A stretch of 64,000 nt of DNA from Scedosporium boydii (Eukaryota; Ascomycota; Sordariomycetes; Microascales; Microascaceae): assembly GCA_002221725.1 (NCBI GenBank), contig NJFT01000108.1, positions 62,001-126,000 of the forward strand. The letters are read 5' to 3'. The notes under the pieces are model-generated. The model made no database searches, was not told where the DNA came from, and saw only the letters and a program-made list of their open reading frames with translations. Positions 1 through 11,991 of this stretch are shown piece after piece. Every line of letters starts with the position of its first letter. The first letter of the stretch is position 1. The position numbers and the translations under genes are program-made.

Positions 1-1
1 T

Positions 2-1946
2 GAGTTCATCATTAATCCCGTTCTCCGACAAGCCCGGCGACTTTCCGAGATATCGCGAGCCACTCCGGAGCAGCCGGCGCGCGTAGACAACCATGCAACG
101 ACGACACCGCCTCGCACAGGTGCGCCGACGCGAGTTATCGACAGTCACGCCATCGTAGACTCTCCTCCCACACCTCGCCCAGCAACTTCTTCGACACAAT
201 CCACGAGCGTGGAGTCGCCGCAAACTGACGAGGCAGGGCCATGGGTGTATCCAGAGCCCCCGGTCACTCCCACTCGGGATCACACGCCCGGAACACCTAC
301 GGCCACAATGCCTGTGGCGGTCTCCGAACCGCTTCCCGAGGACGATGGGATGGGCCGCCTTCGCCAACGACTAATTACAATCCAGTCTATGGACATTCCC
401 TCCGTTGAGAAGGCGAGGCTCATGCACGATGCCTTAATGGAGGGATATCGAAATTCGCAGCGCCAGGGCAAAGACGGGGAGTCTGTGCCACCACCGCCTC
501 CTATCCCTGCCGGAGAAGCCTGTGAGCAGTCTCTAGCTCTCAGTCCCCTCGATGCGCTGAAGTTCTGGCAACACCCGCTGGGAGAAGTCTCGCCATCCGA
601 AAAATTTATGCTTACCGCCGATGACGTGAAGCCGACCTACGCAGTAGTCGAGGGTCAGGTATCCACGACCATACTGGGATGCCAGCACTACCGACGAAAC
701 GTGAAGCCGCAATGCTCAACCTGCCACAAGTGGTACTCGTGCCGGTTCTGCCACGACGCGGCGGAAGACCATCCGCTCATTCGGAAGGACACCAAGAATA
801 TGCTATGCATGCTGTGCGCCTGCCCCCAGCGCGCTTCAGACACCTGTATCAACTGCGGAGCGACGGCGGCGAGGTATTACTGCAACATTTGCAAATTCTG
901 GGACGACCATCCGTTGAAGAACATCTACCACTGCAACGACTGCGGTATTTGTCGACGGGGCATAGGTCTGGGGAAGGATTTCTTCCACTGTAAGGTACGT
1001 TCCAGACATTTAGTTCCCGCACATTACTTAACTTTCATGCTCCATATTCTCCTCACCAAGCTAACTCATACTTGCTGATACCCAGACGTGTTGCGCCTGT
1101 ATATCAATTGCCACCTTGGGGTCACATAAGTGCATAGAGCGGTCAACAGATTGCAACTGCCCTATTTGCGGCGAGTACATGTTTACCTCGCCGAAACCTC
1201 TCATTTTCATGCCCTGTGGCCACAGCATCCACAAGAAATGCTACCAGGAGTATGGGAAGACGTCCTACAAATGTCCCATTTGCAACAAGGCCTTCCGAAA
1301 TATGGAGTCCCAGTTCCGCAACCTCGATGCTGCCATCCAAAGCCAGCCGATGCCGCCGGAATTTCAAGATACGAAAGCAACTGTGCTGTGCAACGACTGC
1401 TGCGCGAAGAGCACGACCAAGTATCACTGGCTCGGTCTAAAATGCATGATTTGCCACTCTTACAACACGGTTGAGCTGCAGATCCTGGGTGGAAATTCCC
1501 ACCACCCCGCTCCAAATGCGCCTGATCCACAGGCAAGGCAAGACGTTGCAACCCCGGCGCAGTCGCAGACACTGCTAGCGGCAGGTCAAGAAGGCAATGG
1601 CGAGTCATCTACGGAGCAAGCCACCGGGGCGATGGCAGTTAGGAGGCGATACTCGTCGCACGGCCAAGAAATTAGGTATGCGATTGATCCGAGGCTCGCG
1701 CGGTCCTTATCGCCAGGCCATGGGATGGAAATTCCGATTGCAGCGGCCAGCGGCACGGCGGAAGACGACTTGGGTGAAGACATGCTCGGGTTCTGGTCAA
1801 GAGATGGAGGAAATGGCGTCGCCTATAGTGACGACGACGACCCCGGCTCCTATTATGATGATAGTGATTCCCTTCCAGATCTCAACGAAGAGGAAGAGGA
1901 CGACGAAGATTCTGATGATGACATACTTCTTATTGGGCATAGGTAA
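2..1946 (+). CDS. CHY zinc finger and RING finger protein (RCHY1/Pirh2-like E3 ligase), 5' partial
   Basis: The reading frame is open to the left edge, so the N-terminus is missing; 617 residues are visible. Exons are 2-994 and 1086-1946, with a GTACGT...CAG intron of 91 bp. Domain order after a low-complexity Pro/Thr-rich N-terminal part: a CHY zinc finger (from GCQHYRRN to LCACPQ), a CTCHY zinc finger (CINCGA to the exon junction, ending HCKTCCACIS), a C3H2C3-type RING (CPICGE...MPCGHSIHKKC...CPIC), then a C4 zinc ribbon (LCNDCC...KCMIC). The C-terminus is very acidic (runs of Asp/Glu). By family knowledge such proteins are RING E3 ubiquitin ligases; the animal member targets p53, and the fungal substrate is not known to me. 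The long N-terminal extension is usual for filamentous fungi. The next gene (MZT1) converges on it. Confidence 0.93.
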
Positions 1947-2499
1947 TCTCTGGCTTTCATTGTCTTCTTTTTCCGACTAGAAGCGGACATTGCTGGACTC
2001 GGTCAGCTATCACACAAGGCGCAGGGATTATAGCGATATTGGGTTCAACGGTATATACATATGATCTTTCTTTTCTTTTTTTCAACACATTGGCCAGGCA
2101 GCAAAGAGGGTCCTTTTTCTTCAGAGGTTCAGGGAGATATGACATGTTTACAAATTGGCATCGGCGTTAGATGGCTTCCTTTCTTTTCCTTTTTTCTTTT
2201 CAGTTCTCGTCTCCTCTCATTCCCTCCGATAGAGTCGGCCGAGGCACTACCTTTAATGAGTCCTTGTCCCCATAGTATCTGCTATCCATTGTTTTATCAC
2301 ATATCGTTAGGATTACACATTACAGAATAGTCAATAGAGAATCATGGAGAGCAGTATGTCTTGATCCATTTGTAATTCAGGGTATCATTATTTTTCTGAG
2401 AACAGCCAAGCGGGCTACAGCTTCACCTGGAGACTCGCTCTTCTTGCCAGTAAAAAAAGGCCTCTCCCAACCTCATCCAATTGTCGTATCGTAGGTGGG
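1947..2499. other. Convergent intergenic region
   Basis: This 553-bp stretch lies between the 3' ends of the CHY/RING gene and MZT1. It is T-rich on the plus strand near 2060-2220 (several runs of 4-9 T), as expected of 3' untranslated regions. No coding region or RNA gene was recognised. Confidence 0.7.
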
Positions 2500-2925
2500 T
2501 CAAGTCGGACGACCCGTCGCGATATCCCTCTGAACTTCCTGTGCCTCCAGTCGTAACTCCTTAATCACGGTCTTACGGGTATTAAAAATATCAGTACATA
2601 TCCAAGATCATGCCGACGGCGAATGCGGGTAAATAAGGAAAGGAAAAAGAAAGCGCAGGCATTCATAGTCAGTCCCTTACAGCGAGAGCCTCGGGGTTCA
2701 CTCCGTTTTCAATCATAGAAACGCATATTGATATTGTGCGAGCATCGAGATGGCAATTCTACACAACGCGGATCGAAACAAGTCAGCTCGTCTTCTTCTT
2801 CTCTCTCGGTGTTGCTTAAACGGGGACGAACGAACTAGTATGGTGGAGATTTCGTGGAGGATGTCGACGGCCTGCTGGGCGGCGGCGCGTTTGTCGGCTG
2901 TGGCTTTTTCGCTTTGGGGAGGCAT
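2500..2925 (-). CDS. mzt1: MOZART1 homologue, mitotic-spindle organizing protein 1
   Basis: A three-exon gene of 79 residues: exon 1 at 2836-2925 (30 codons), exon 2 at 2681-2758 (26 codons), exon 3 at 2500-2571 (23 codons plus TGA). All introns are phase 0: 77 bp (GTTCGT...TAG) and 109 bp (GTAAGG...AAG). The joined product runs MPPQSEKATADKRAAAQQA, then VDILHEISTIL, NCHLDARTISICVSMIENG, VNPEALATVIKELR. This matches the MZT1 family (core L.EIS.IL...LD..T....V.L.E.G.NPEALA.VIKELR) in order and length (family about 70-85 residues). MZT1 binds the N-termini of gamma-tubulin complex proteins and helps recruit and activate the gamma-tubulin ring complex at spindle pole bodies. The exons are too short to stand out as open frames, so automated annotation may miss the gene. 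SPC25 follows upstream on the same strand. Confidence 0.93.
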
Positions 2926-3279
2926 TTCTTTTTTTCTGGTGAGGTTGTGATGGGAGGATGGGTTCTTGGTGATGGATGATGTTGAGGGAGAGTTGGATGA
3001 GTTGGTCGATGGGTCGAGGTGAGCTTTGAGTTTTGGGTGGTGGGGTTAAGACGCGTCGCTGTTGCACAAGTAGTTTTGAGTGCTTGTTTATCTTGAGATT
3101 GATTGATGCGCGCATCTTTAGGCAACGAGGGAATCGTAGATCAAAGCGCAACACCTAAGGGATATTTCTCACAATTACAATACGAAAAAGGTATGAACAA
3201 GACCCAATACAGAAATATCATAAATCGTAACCAATCCCCTCCATTAAGGGCTACACGATACTCCCTCACCATCATTCTC
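2926..3279. other. Intergenic region upstream of mzt1
   Basis: 354 bp between the 3' end of SPC25 and the start of mzt1, both on the minus strand. The minus strand is C/T-rich next to the mzt1 start, typical of a fungal promoter or 5' leader. Nothing else was recognised. Confidence 0.6.
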
Positions 3280-4134
3280 TCACGCCCTCATAGCCTCGAC
3301 AAACAACTCTCTCATCCCCTTCAACAACGTTACCAACTCCCTCGTCTCATTCATCTTCTCCAACACCCTCTCCACCTTCTCCCTATCCAACTTCGGCCTA
3401 CACTTCCCAACATCATAATCTCTCGACGCCGTCACTAGCTCAAACCACGCCTCATTCTCCCAATCCTTCTCATCAATATGCGTATACACAAACTTGAGGT
3501 GATCCGTGTGACCCGCCCCTTCAATCTTGAGACACAAGTTCGACACCCAGAAATCGAGCTCAGGCACATTGAAGCGAGCCTGAGCCTCGAGCTGCTGCGC
3601 GTGGGCTCGCTGCGCCGCCAGTCGCGCGTCGATCTCGCGCTGCGTCGCGGCGATCTGGGCCTTGAGGGCGTCGCGCTTTTCGAAGTGCTTGTCGCGCTGG
3701 TCGGCGAGGGAAGCGATGGCCGATTGGATCTCGCGCGCTTCGGCGGTTTCTTTGGCGATTGTTTGTTGGTAGGTTGAGGTTTTGAGATCGAGGATTTCGA
3801 TGTCTTTGCGCTTCATGCGCTCGTCCTCTGTTGTTTTTGTGCAAAAATGTTAGAGCTCGCATTTTTCGGACACTACTCAGGAGATAATTTCCTCAGGCGT
3901 ACCTTGTAGCTCGGCCATGTTCATGCGGAACTGGTTCCTCTCCTCCAAAACCCGCTTCCTTCCTTGTTCGATAAATGCGTCGAATTTGGCCGTAAATCTC
4001 GCCATCCTGTCGCGCAGGTCATCGAAGCCGAAGTTGATGCTCGGTAGCGTGTCGGCGATGGACTGAGTTGGAGCCATCATCATGGATTGCCTGTGGAGGC
4101 TGGAGGACAAGGAGGGCTCGAATGCTGAAGTCAT
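3280..4134 (-). CDS. spc25: Kinetochore protein Spc25 (Ndc80 complex)
   Basis: Two exons, 3903-4134 and 3280-3827, split by a 75-bp phase-1 intron (GTACGC...CAG), giving 259 residues. Spc25 pairs with Spc24 and forms the kinetochore-proximal end of the Ndc80 complex that couples microtubules to centromeres. The N-terminal half is a predicted coiled coil, with long stretches rich in Lys, Glu, Gln and Ala (from about residue 80 to 165). The globular C-terminal Spc25 domain follows, carrying LDFWVSNLCLKIEGAGHTD, KFVYTHIDEKDWENEAWFEL and a C-terminal LLKGMRELFVEAMRA, all hallmark stretches of fungal Spc25. Length fits the family. It is transcribed away from RRN6 and lies just upstream of another mitotic gene, mzt1. 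Confidence 0.94.
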
Positions 4135-4631
4135 GGTGGAGGCTGTACTCGGGCAGCGGTCTTGAGAGTTTTAGTTGTCGAAAATACGGTGATTGCCAAC
4201 GATCCGATTGTAGAACTATTCAGGACTCGACTCGACTCGATAAAATTTTCGGTGTGATAAAGAGGGGATTGGGCGATAATACGCGAGGACTGTTTACGGG
4301 GTGGGGAAGTGATGATGCACGTTGTTGGGCCAACCGCCCTTCTCGAGGATGACTAAGAAGATCGTGACGTCGGCCATTTTTGCACCAGACTTTTGACTTG
4401 TCTCGGTGAGAAAGTTTCATCCACAATTTCGCAAACAAAATCTACTTCCTACAATGAGGTTCAGATGAAACGGAATTTATGCGCCGGGTCCCAACACCGA
4501 ACATCTGTCGATACTCGAACACGCCCAGTTGCCCAACTATGATATTTAGAAATCCTCAATCTCCTACGACATGACCCTCATTCGAAATCAGTACCATCAG
4601 CGTGAAGTCTACATGGCGCCTTCCAGTCCTA
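4135..4631. promoter_or_regulatory. Divergent promoter region SPC25/RRN6
   Basis: 497 bp separate the starts of SPC25 (minus) and RRN6 (plus), so both promoters must lie here. A CRE-like TGACGTC occurs near 4366 and an ACTCG triplet repeat near 4225-4240. Their use is not established. Confidence 0.55.
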
Positions 4632-7600
4632 ATGACTGACCGAATTCAATCCCTATCGCCCTTTGGGCACACTGATTCTTTGCTATCCTCATCACACGAC
4701 GAGGAAGATGGCGGTATTGAGACCGTTGAGACGGGTCGAAAGCTCAGCGACAGTACGTGAACGGGTAGGATCTATCAAGCGGAACAAAACTGACTCCTAA
4801 CAGCCCCGAAATTCCGCGTGGTCCGCAGCTACGAGGCAGTAGCCCCTTCGCCAAAGAGCTCTGATATCGGGGAAGTGAAGCTGGGATATGACGAAAGACG
4901 TACCCAGGAACGCTGGCTGGAAGATGCCTTCCCGGAGGCGGTGCTTGGGAATCCCGTCTATTCGGACCTGCTGAAAGAGGCGGCGCACGATCTGACACTC
5001 ACTGGCGACATCCCATCCTACAATCCGCAAGTGGTGGCTGGTGAAATTACGGATGTCAGTGTTTCGCTACAGTCGATTGAGGCCGTGCCAGTTTTGGCCA
5101 TGTCGACGGGAGAAGGCGGTCAAATTCTACGCATCCTCCGGCTAACGAACTCGCCCTGGACTTGGGAGCCAGAAGACGACATGACCCTCAACATGTGGGA
5201 TTTGAAACCAGGAGACCAGGAGGACGAATCGTACTGGTGTAGGGACGCTACGCCAATTATCCACATCAAGTTCGCTCATCATGTAACTCGGACAAGCGTC
5301 TTACGCTGGTTGATTGTCCAAAAGGAGACTTCGACAACGATTCTGAGTCCGAATTATTACGCGGTGCCCGTGGCATACAAAGATGCTACTCTTGAAGAGC
5401 TGCCTGCTTCTCGGGTTGATCCGAACCCTATCTTGGCTTTCTCCCTTGACCACACGAAGGGTCGTGCGCATACCGATGTCTCCTTCAACCCGCCCACGTC
5501 TACTTCGCTACCTCAAATTGCAATTATCGACAATCGCGGCTACTGGAGCATTTGGAACATCAAAGCAACGCCCGCCTCGAGTAGGCAAGAGCCTAAAGCT
5601 ACTCTATATAAACGTGGGTGTCCATCGTGGGACACTTTCCCTCTTCGCTCTGACTTTGGCATCCTCTGGTATCACCCGCCGCCCTTGGAGGAATGGGACT
5701 TTGTACAGCAGTCGGAAAGCCACCTCACAGACAACATTGGTATAGATGGTGTCGTTTCCGTAACACAGTCTAACACGCTATTGATGTGGAACCGTACCAC
5801 TATCCAACTTCTAGATACCAAGACCGGCATTGTCTTTTCAACCGTTCCGATCACGGCACGCTCATCTAGCCAGGAAAAAATCTTGAGAGTAGTACCGAAT
5901 CCTGCGGACCCCAGTCACGCTTTTGTTCTCACCACTACTTCTTTGATCTGCCTCGATATTTGTCCATCAGGAGAAGTAGCTCGCGAGGTGGAACCTGCAA
6001 TTATCCGGTCATTACATCATGAGCATCCCGGTGACCGCACGCTTCAGCTCTCCGCGACTTGTATGCCTACTGTCGGTGATGGCGGGAGCATTATGATTGC
6101 TATCTTTTCCAGCAGGACACCGCGACTGAGCATCTTCTGGCTCTACGGAACACCCGATTCATCTAGCCCGGGGCAGTTTTCGTATCAACTGCAGCATCTT
6201 CGTGGAGAAGACGACACGGAGCTTGACGATCTTCGTGCTCTCACAGTGCTGCCTCTTGCCACTTCGAGAAAGAAGACAGAGATCAGTTCCGAGAGGGAAT
6301 CGCTATTTGACGACTCCGATGTCCAGTTCCATCAAGTGCTGTCTTTTGGAAGACGGCAGAGCTTGGGTTACTGGATCTGCGTGACTGTCAACGGCAGCTT
6401 AGATGAGATCCCAGCACCCATGACCCGGCCTGAGAAATGGCACAACACACAGCAAGCTAGCCTCGCCAAAAGAAGGGTGAAGTACGTGAATTACATGGGG
6501 GAGAAATTTGTGGTGCCCGATGCTATGGCAATACCCGAGATATTCGTGCAGCCGGATGCAGAACTTGTCGGAGGCGTACTTGAGTTTGAGCCGTTGCCAG
6601 CCATTACTCGGAAGGCTATCATCAAGAGAGATATCCGCTCCGAGCTATTTCTGGAAGCTTACAGCTCTGAGATATGGGAGTGCGGACGGCAACTGCGCCT
6701 TCGGTCCCTCAGCGCTATCCGCCACGTTATCAACACGGCTACGGCGACCGGCGATGTCCCGACAAAATCTGTGCTGGAGCACACGAATGAGCTTTGGGAT
6801 CTCGAGGACACCCAAACGCTAGCAGAGGACCCTGCCTATCTACAAAGCGATGCCGAGTGGATTGACGAACTCGACAACTTAGTCCGATCCGGAATAGGTA
6901 TTCTTACGCTCACTGACAACCATCCTAACCCTCCATGGCGAGCCGGCGACAACATTAAGGAAAAGTTGTTTGCCATGAAACGGTGGATGCTTCGAAAGTG
7001 GCCGATCCCCCAGGGTGACGAGTTGCGCGAGGCTGCAAATATGCGACAAGAAGTCTTGGAGCATCTAGCGCGGCTAGAGCTTCTATCATATCACCTAGTA
7101 GGCATGGACGAGTCATACCAGCCTCACCTTGCCCCAGACTCCTCTATCCCACCCTCTTCTATAGCCGTCCCCAGCTCATCACAGGACCTACCATCCGAAT
7201 GGTCCCGCCCAATTTTCTCCCAGGAAGTAATGTCCCAAGGCTTCCCCTCCTCAAGTAAACGCCGCGAAAAGTCCGCCTCCTCCCAAAGAGAAGACAGCAG
7301 CGCCGCCATCCGCCGCCTTGCCCACTTCGCGGCCTCTATCGACCCGGATACCAAGCTCGCCAAAAAGCCGCAGCACTCCGTCCTCTCCCGATGGGAAGAG
7401 GCCGGCCAGGAAGACTACATCCCCTTCATCCAGATGAACGCCGCCGAGAGAGAAGGGCAACTTCGCAGAAAACAGGAGAAGGCGGCCGAGAGGCGCCGCG
7501 CGAAGGAGGAAAAGTACAGCCGGCTCGTGGGACGCAGCGATGCCAGCCAGGTTCCGGCGTCGTCGCAGATGCTACCGCCGTTACTTGCGCAGACGCAGGT

Positions 7601-7799
7601 GCCGCAGTCGTCGCAGGCGGCGCTGCCGATTTTTAGCCAGGCTACGATTCCGTTTCGGCCGAGGGAGGGGGAGGCGGCGAGTAGTCAGGTGGGTGGGCTG
7701 GGGTCGGGGTTGGGGTTTACGATGTCGCAGCCTGTTAGTGGTGCGTTTGGTCAGAGGAGGCTGGCGAAGAAGAAGAAGAAGAAGGGCGGGATTAAGTAA
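4632..7799 (+). CDS. rrn6: RNA polymerase I-specific initiation factor RRN6-like
   Basis: Exons 4632-4752 and 4804-7799, split by a 51-bp phase-1 intron (GTACGT...CAG), give 1038 residues. The first exon supplies MTDRIQSLSPFGHTD and joins to TPKFRVVRSYEAVA, the usual N-terminal pattern of filamentous-fungal RRN6-like proteins. The body has a beta-propeller-like region with the conserved GRAHTDVSFNP and IAIIDNRGYWSIWNI stretches. A helical region follows, then a disordered Ser/Gln-rich C-terminus ending SGAFGQRRLAKKKKKKGGIK, a basic tail I regard as diagnostic of this family. In yeast Rrn6 is part of core factor (with Rrn7 and Rrn11) that recruits Pol I to the rDNA core promoter in the nucleolus. 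Length agrees with the family (about 900-1100). The start was chosen because it is the first ATG of the joined frame. Confidence 0.9.
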
Positions 7800-8077
7800 T
7801 GAACTGACAAGGCGGTCTAATTTATTATTGCATGTACAAGGTACCTATGGAGAGCCGAAGAAGAAACAGAAGGCTGGCTGGAACAGCTTCATGCAGCCTG
7901 GGCGTGCAAAAGCGTTTATGTTATTGGTTACCACAATGAAGGCCTGGAGGGGGCGAAGCCACGAAGCCTTCCCCTCCCAAAGCGTCAACTCAGTCATTTC
8001 CTCCACTCTTGCATCTTTATGTCTGTATTTCCACCTCTGCTTGTCCTTCAATCTCCTTAAATGGTAACCCCTCTCAA

Positions 8078-11000
8078 ATGGCGGACCCTCTTTCCATCGC
8101 CGCGAGCATAGCCGGCCTCACAACGTTTGTCGCCCAGGTCAGTTGCCTCGTTCGCAGATATCGCTCGAGCTTTAAAGACCAGGCCTCCGATCTCGAGTCC
8201 ACGAAGAAGAAAATCGAACAACTCCGGCCTATTCTTGACGACTTGGACGAACAATTCGTGGACCTGGAATGTAGCTCATCACAACCACTTGATGCTACCG
8301 CTCTCGCGCGTGTCGACTCACTTATCAAGAGCTGCTCCGAGCACAAGGATACGTTGGAGAAGAGATTCGCAGAAATATTTGGTAGCGATGTAACGGCTCA
8401 GGTGTCAGGATCAACGCAGCGTAATCCCGCGGTGGCGAGAGGAATGGATGCGAGGCTCGCTGGAGTTCGTGATACCTTTCGACGCTTCACGTACCCCATT
8501 CGTCGGGAAAAGCTGATGAGTATCTCGTCGGAGATTGATCAAATCTACACAAAGGCTAGCCTAGCCCTGCAATTATTAATGAGACGCCACGAAGCTCGCG
8601 TGGGAAGCAAGATAGATGACGTCCAGGCGACCGTTGATCAGATGAAGAATCTTCAGGTGAGGACCGAAGATATGCAGAAAATCTCCGAGCTCCGTAAATG
8701 GTTGAAAGCCCCGGAACCATCGGAGGATTATCAGCGGCTTGTGAGCCAGGCTCACCCTTCTACGGGCTCATGGCTCATAAATGGTGATGCCTTCAAGTCT
8801 TGGAAGGCCAACTCTAACTCCTTCCTCTGGCTCCGAGGGTTTGCCGGCTGCGGCAAGTCTGTTCTATGCTCGACATGCATCACGCATCTCCTCGATGTTC
8901 GAGATTCGGCTCCGCTCGAAATAGGAGTAGCGTACTTCTTCTTCACTTTTACCAATGATGGCAAACAGGACGCCGCTGCAATGCTTCGCTCACTCGCACT
9001 ACAACTCTCTCAGCAAATACAAGACTATTCGCTGCTGTCCCACCTCCACAATGAGTGCAGCGATCATCCGCCGACAAACGACAAGCTCAAAAGCTGCCTC
9101 AAATCGCTCATCCAAAAATATCGGCGGGTTTTTGTCGCCATCGATGCCATGGATGAAAGCCCACGCCATACTACTCGTGACGAAGCCCTCGAGACTCTAT
9201 TAGACATTCGCAATTGGCTTATAGAAGGCCTCCACATTCTAGTGACGAGTCGCGATGAAGAAGACATCCGCTATGCACTCGATTTCAGCGACCAGGCATG
9301 CAATATATCGGGCTATGAAGTCATTCCCATGCAAAATGAATTTGTTGATGAAGACATTGCCCATTACATCCGTGAGAAACTCGCCAAAGCCCCTTATCTC
9401 CAAAAGCTTCGCGCGTACCATACCCAAATTGAAGAGTTTCTATCGAGCCACTCAAACGGAGTGTAAGTAACTTCTCAAATGGAAAATTAAAGAGAGAGCG
9501 AGTATGGAGAACATAGACTAAGTGATAGACTAGATTTCGCTGGGTGGAGTTCCAACTTCTCGCGCTCAAGTCCTGTCCACGCAGCCAACACCATGTGTCA
9601 AAGTTCCTCGAATCCCTGCCTCCGACTCTAGATACCACATATGAACGGATTCTAGCGGGAATAGACGAAATTGTCCGCGAGGATTCGAAAAGACTTCTTT
9701 CCATCTTATGCTGCGCCGTAGAGCCTATGCGTGTCGAAGAACTACTTGATGCCCTCGCTGTGGACTTCGATCCCGAACCGGGGTTTAACGAACAACGGCG
9801 GATGCACGGTGAGGATGACTTGCGCATGATATGTCCAGGCATGATCGAAGTCTACTTGGGGCGCCGAGCAGGCTGGGAAGTCGTTTGGGGCAGGTGGGAA
9901 GAGGACCAGCGCTTGGTTCGTCTCGCCCATTTCTCGGTCAGGGAATATCTAGTATCGGACAGGATAAAACAACACGCCGCTTCCGATTTTCACGTCAGTA
10001 TCCCTGCAGCACATGGCGATGCTGCAAAAGTTTGCCTACATTATTTAATGGACCCGAACATCATCAAAGCGATAAATTCATATGTGCTTGCCAGTTCCAC
10101 GAGAGATGAGCAATCTGATATTTCAAGTAACTCTTTTGAGATCACTGACGAGCGGGAATCAGAGCCCCCGCTTACGACGTACGCAGTTCATTCTTGGTTT
10201 GAACATTGTCGCAAAGCCACCGATGAAGATCAAGCTGGTCAGCTCTGTGGTCTGGTCGTCCGATTTTTTTCTCGGCTCCCGGCATTCCACGCCTGGAGAA
10301 ACTGGTTGAAACACGATGTTCTTACAGTCGATTTTGAACAGAAAGCCATCAAGTCGCGGTTCTTTGATGTTCCGGTTCTGGGGTCGCCTTTGTATTACCT
10401 CGCTGGCTTTGGCTTACACTCGGTTCTGAAATGTCTTCTAGACAGCGGGACCAGTTGTCAAGAATTGGAACCTCAACCCCAGTCTCTAATTAATCAATTT
10501 GGCGGAGAATGTGGGTATCCGCTCAACGCCGCAGCACTGGGTGGCCATAGGGAGGTGGTTCAGCTCCTTCTCGGCCAGGGCGCAAGAGCAGATCTAGTGG
10601 CTGACGTGGACGATTTCTCGACGGCCTTGATCTCTGCCATAAAGTCCAACGACACGAAAATACTACAGTTGCTTGTTGAGAATGGGGCTGACGTCAACGC
10701 ACGCGTGAGGTTCGACGGAACTGCGCTAATAGCAGCGTCTGAACGTGAATTATTTGAAGCGATGAAGCTACTCCTCGATTCTGGGGCAGATGTTAATATA
10801 CGCGCTAATGAGATTTGCGGCGGAACCGCTCTGATAGCGGCATCTTGCGGCGGATCTATTGAAGCTATGCAGCTACTTCTCGATTATGGGGCAGATGTTA
10901 ATATACACGCTGAAGAGGGTTACGGAACTGCGCTGATAGCAGCATCTAACCGCGGATTTACTAAAGCTATGGAGCTTCTTCTCGATTCCGGAGCGGATGT

Positions 11001-11991
11001 TAACGTGTGCGCTCAGGGGGATTACGGAACCGCGCTGATTGCAGCATCTTCCTGTGGATCAGTTGAGGCTATGCGGCTACTTCTCGATTCTGGGGCGAAT
11101 GTCAATATGCGCGTCAGTGGGAGTCGCATAAATTGCGGAACGGCGCTGATAGCTGCATCTTCCCAGGGATCAGTTAGAGCTATGGAGCTACTTCTCGATT
11201 CCGGGGCAGATGTTAACATGTGCGCTCAGGGGGGTTACGGAACTGCGCTGATTGCAGCGTCTTCCCGTGGATCAGTTGGAGCTACGGAGCTACTTCTTGA
11301 TTCGGGGGCGGATGTTAATATGTGTGCTGAGGGGCACTACGGAACTGCACTGGTAGCAGCATCCAACTATGGATCAGTTGAAGTTACACAGCTGCTTCTC
11401 GATTCTGGGGCAGATGTCAATATGTACAGTGGGGGAATTTACGGAACTGCGTTGATGGCAACATGTTACCTGGCGCAGGTCGAGGTTGCGCGACTGCTCC
11501 TAGATTATGGCGCAGACATGAATAGGGATCCTGGGGGGGTGACGGGCACGCCGTTGATGGCGGCATGTTATTTGGGAAAGGCTGAACTTGTACGGTTATT
11601 TCTTGATCGGCGGGCGGATGCAAACGCGAGTGCTATGTGCGACCTGGGGTCCGCACTGATCGTAGCAGTGGCGGGCCGGCGCAATATAGATCTCCTGGTC
11701 ATGTTGCTCGAGGCGGGCGCCGACGTGAACGCCCAATCCCCAACGTCTGGGTCCGCTCTTACGGCGCTCGTCAAGGGAAGACCGGTGATAAACCCCGTCA
11801 CGGAGATTGCGGACGCTGAAAGGATTAGTTTCGGTACAGTATTGCTTGAGAAGGGGGCGGATATAAACGCTCGGATGGAGTCTGGTGAGACGGCTCTTGA
11901 GCTGGCCGAAAGATATGGCGACTCTGTCTTTGTGGAGTGGCTTCTTAAACACGGAGCAGTTCCAACACCATGTCCGATATCGACAGCCTAG
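8078..11991 (+). CDS. NACHT-ankyrin STAND receptor (fungal NLR-like)
   Basis: Exons 8078-9462 and 9534-11991, with a 71-bp GTAAGT...TAG intron, give 1280 residues. The junction restores GVFRWVEFQL, the usual motif after the NACHT module in fungal STAND proteins. N-terminus MADPLSIAASIAGLTTF is the common fungal STAND N-terminal domain, which justifies this ATG over one 69 bp upstream. The P-loop GFAGCGKS lies at about residues 254-261; the Walker B-like VFVAIDAMDE at about 350; a winged-helix/linker region with LPPTLDTTYERIL follows. From about residue 785 to the end are about 14 ankyrin repeats, seven of them nearly alike. Such proteins are thought to act in non-self recognition, heterokaryon incompatibility or interaction with other organisms; the ligand here is unknown. 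No HET domain is present. Confidence 0.9.
10717..11442 (+). repeat. Seven near-identical ankyrin-coding units
   Basis: Inside the NACHT-ankyrin gene, seven consecutive units of 34-37 codons share the frame GTALIAAS...A..LLLDSGADVN. At DNA level neighbouring units keep long shared stretches such as CTACTTCTCGATTC and GGAACTGCGCTGAT. Units 1 to 7 have 35, 34, 34, 37, 34, 34 and 34 codons. Flanking ankyrin repeats on both sides are clearly more divergent, so this block looks recently amplified or homogenised. Confidence 0.9.

Noticed and set aside
8009..8077. Upstream in-frame ATG of the NACHT-ankyrin gene
   Set aside because: The 23 extra residues precede the MADPLSIAASIAGL start that fungal STAND proteins share, so the downstream ATG is preferred.
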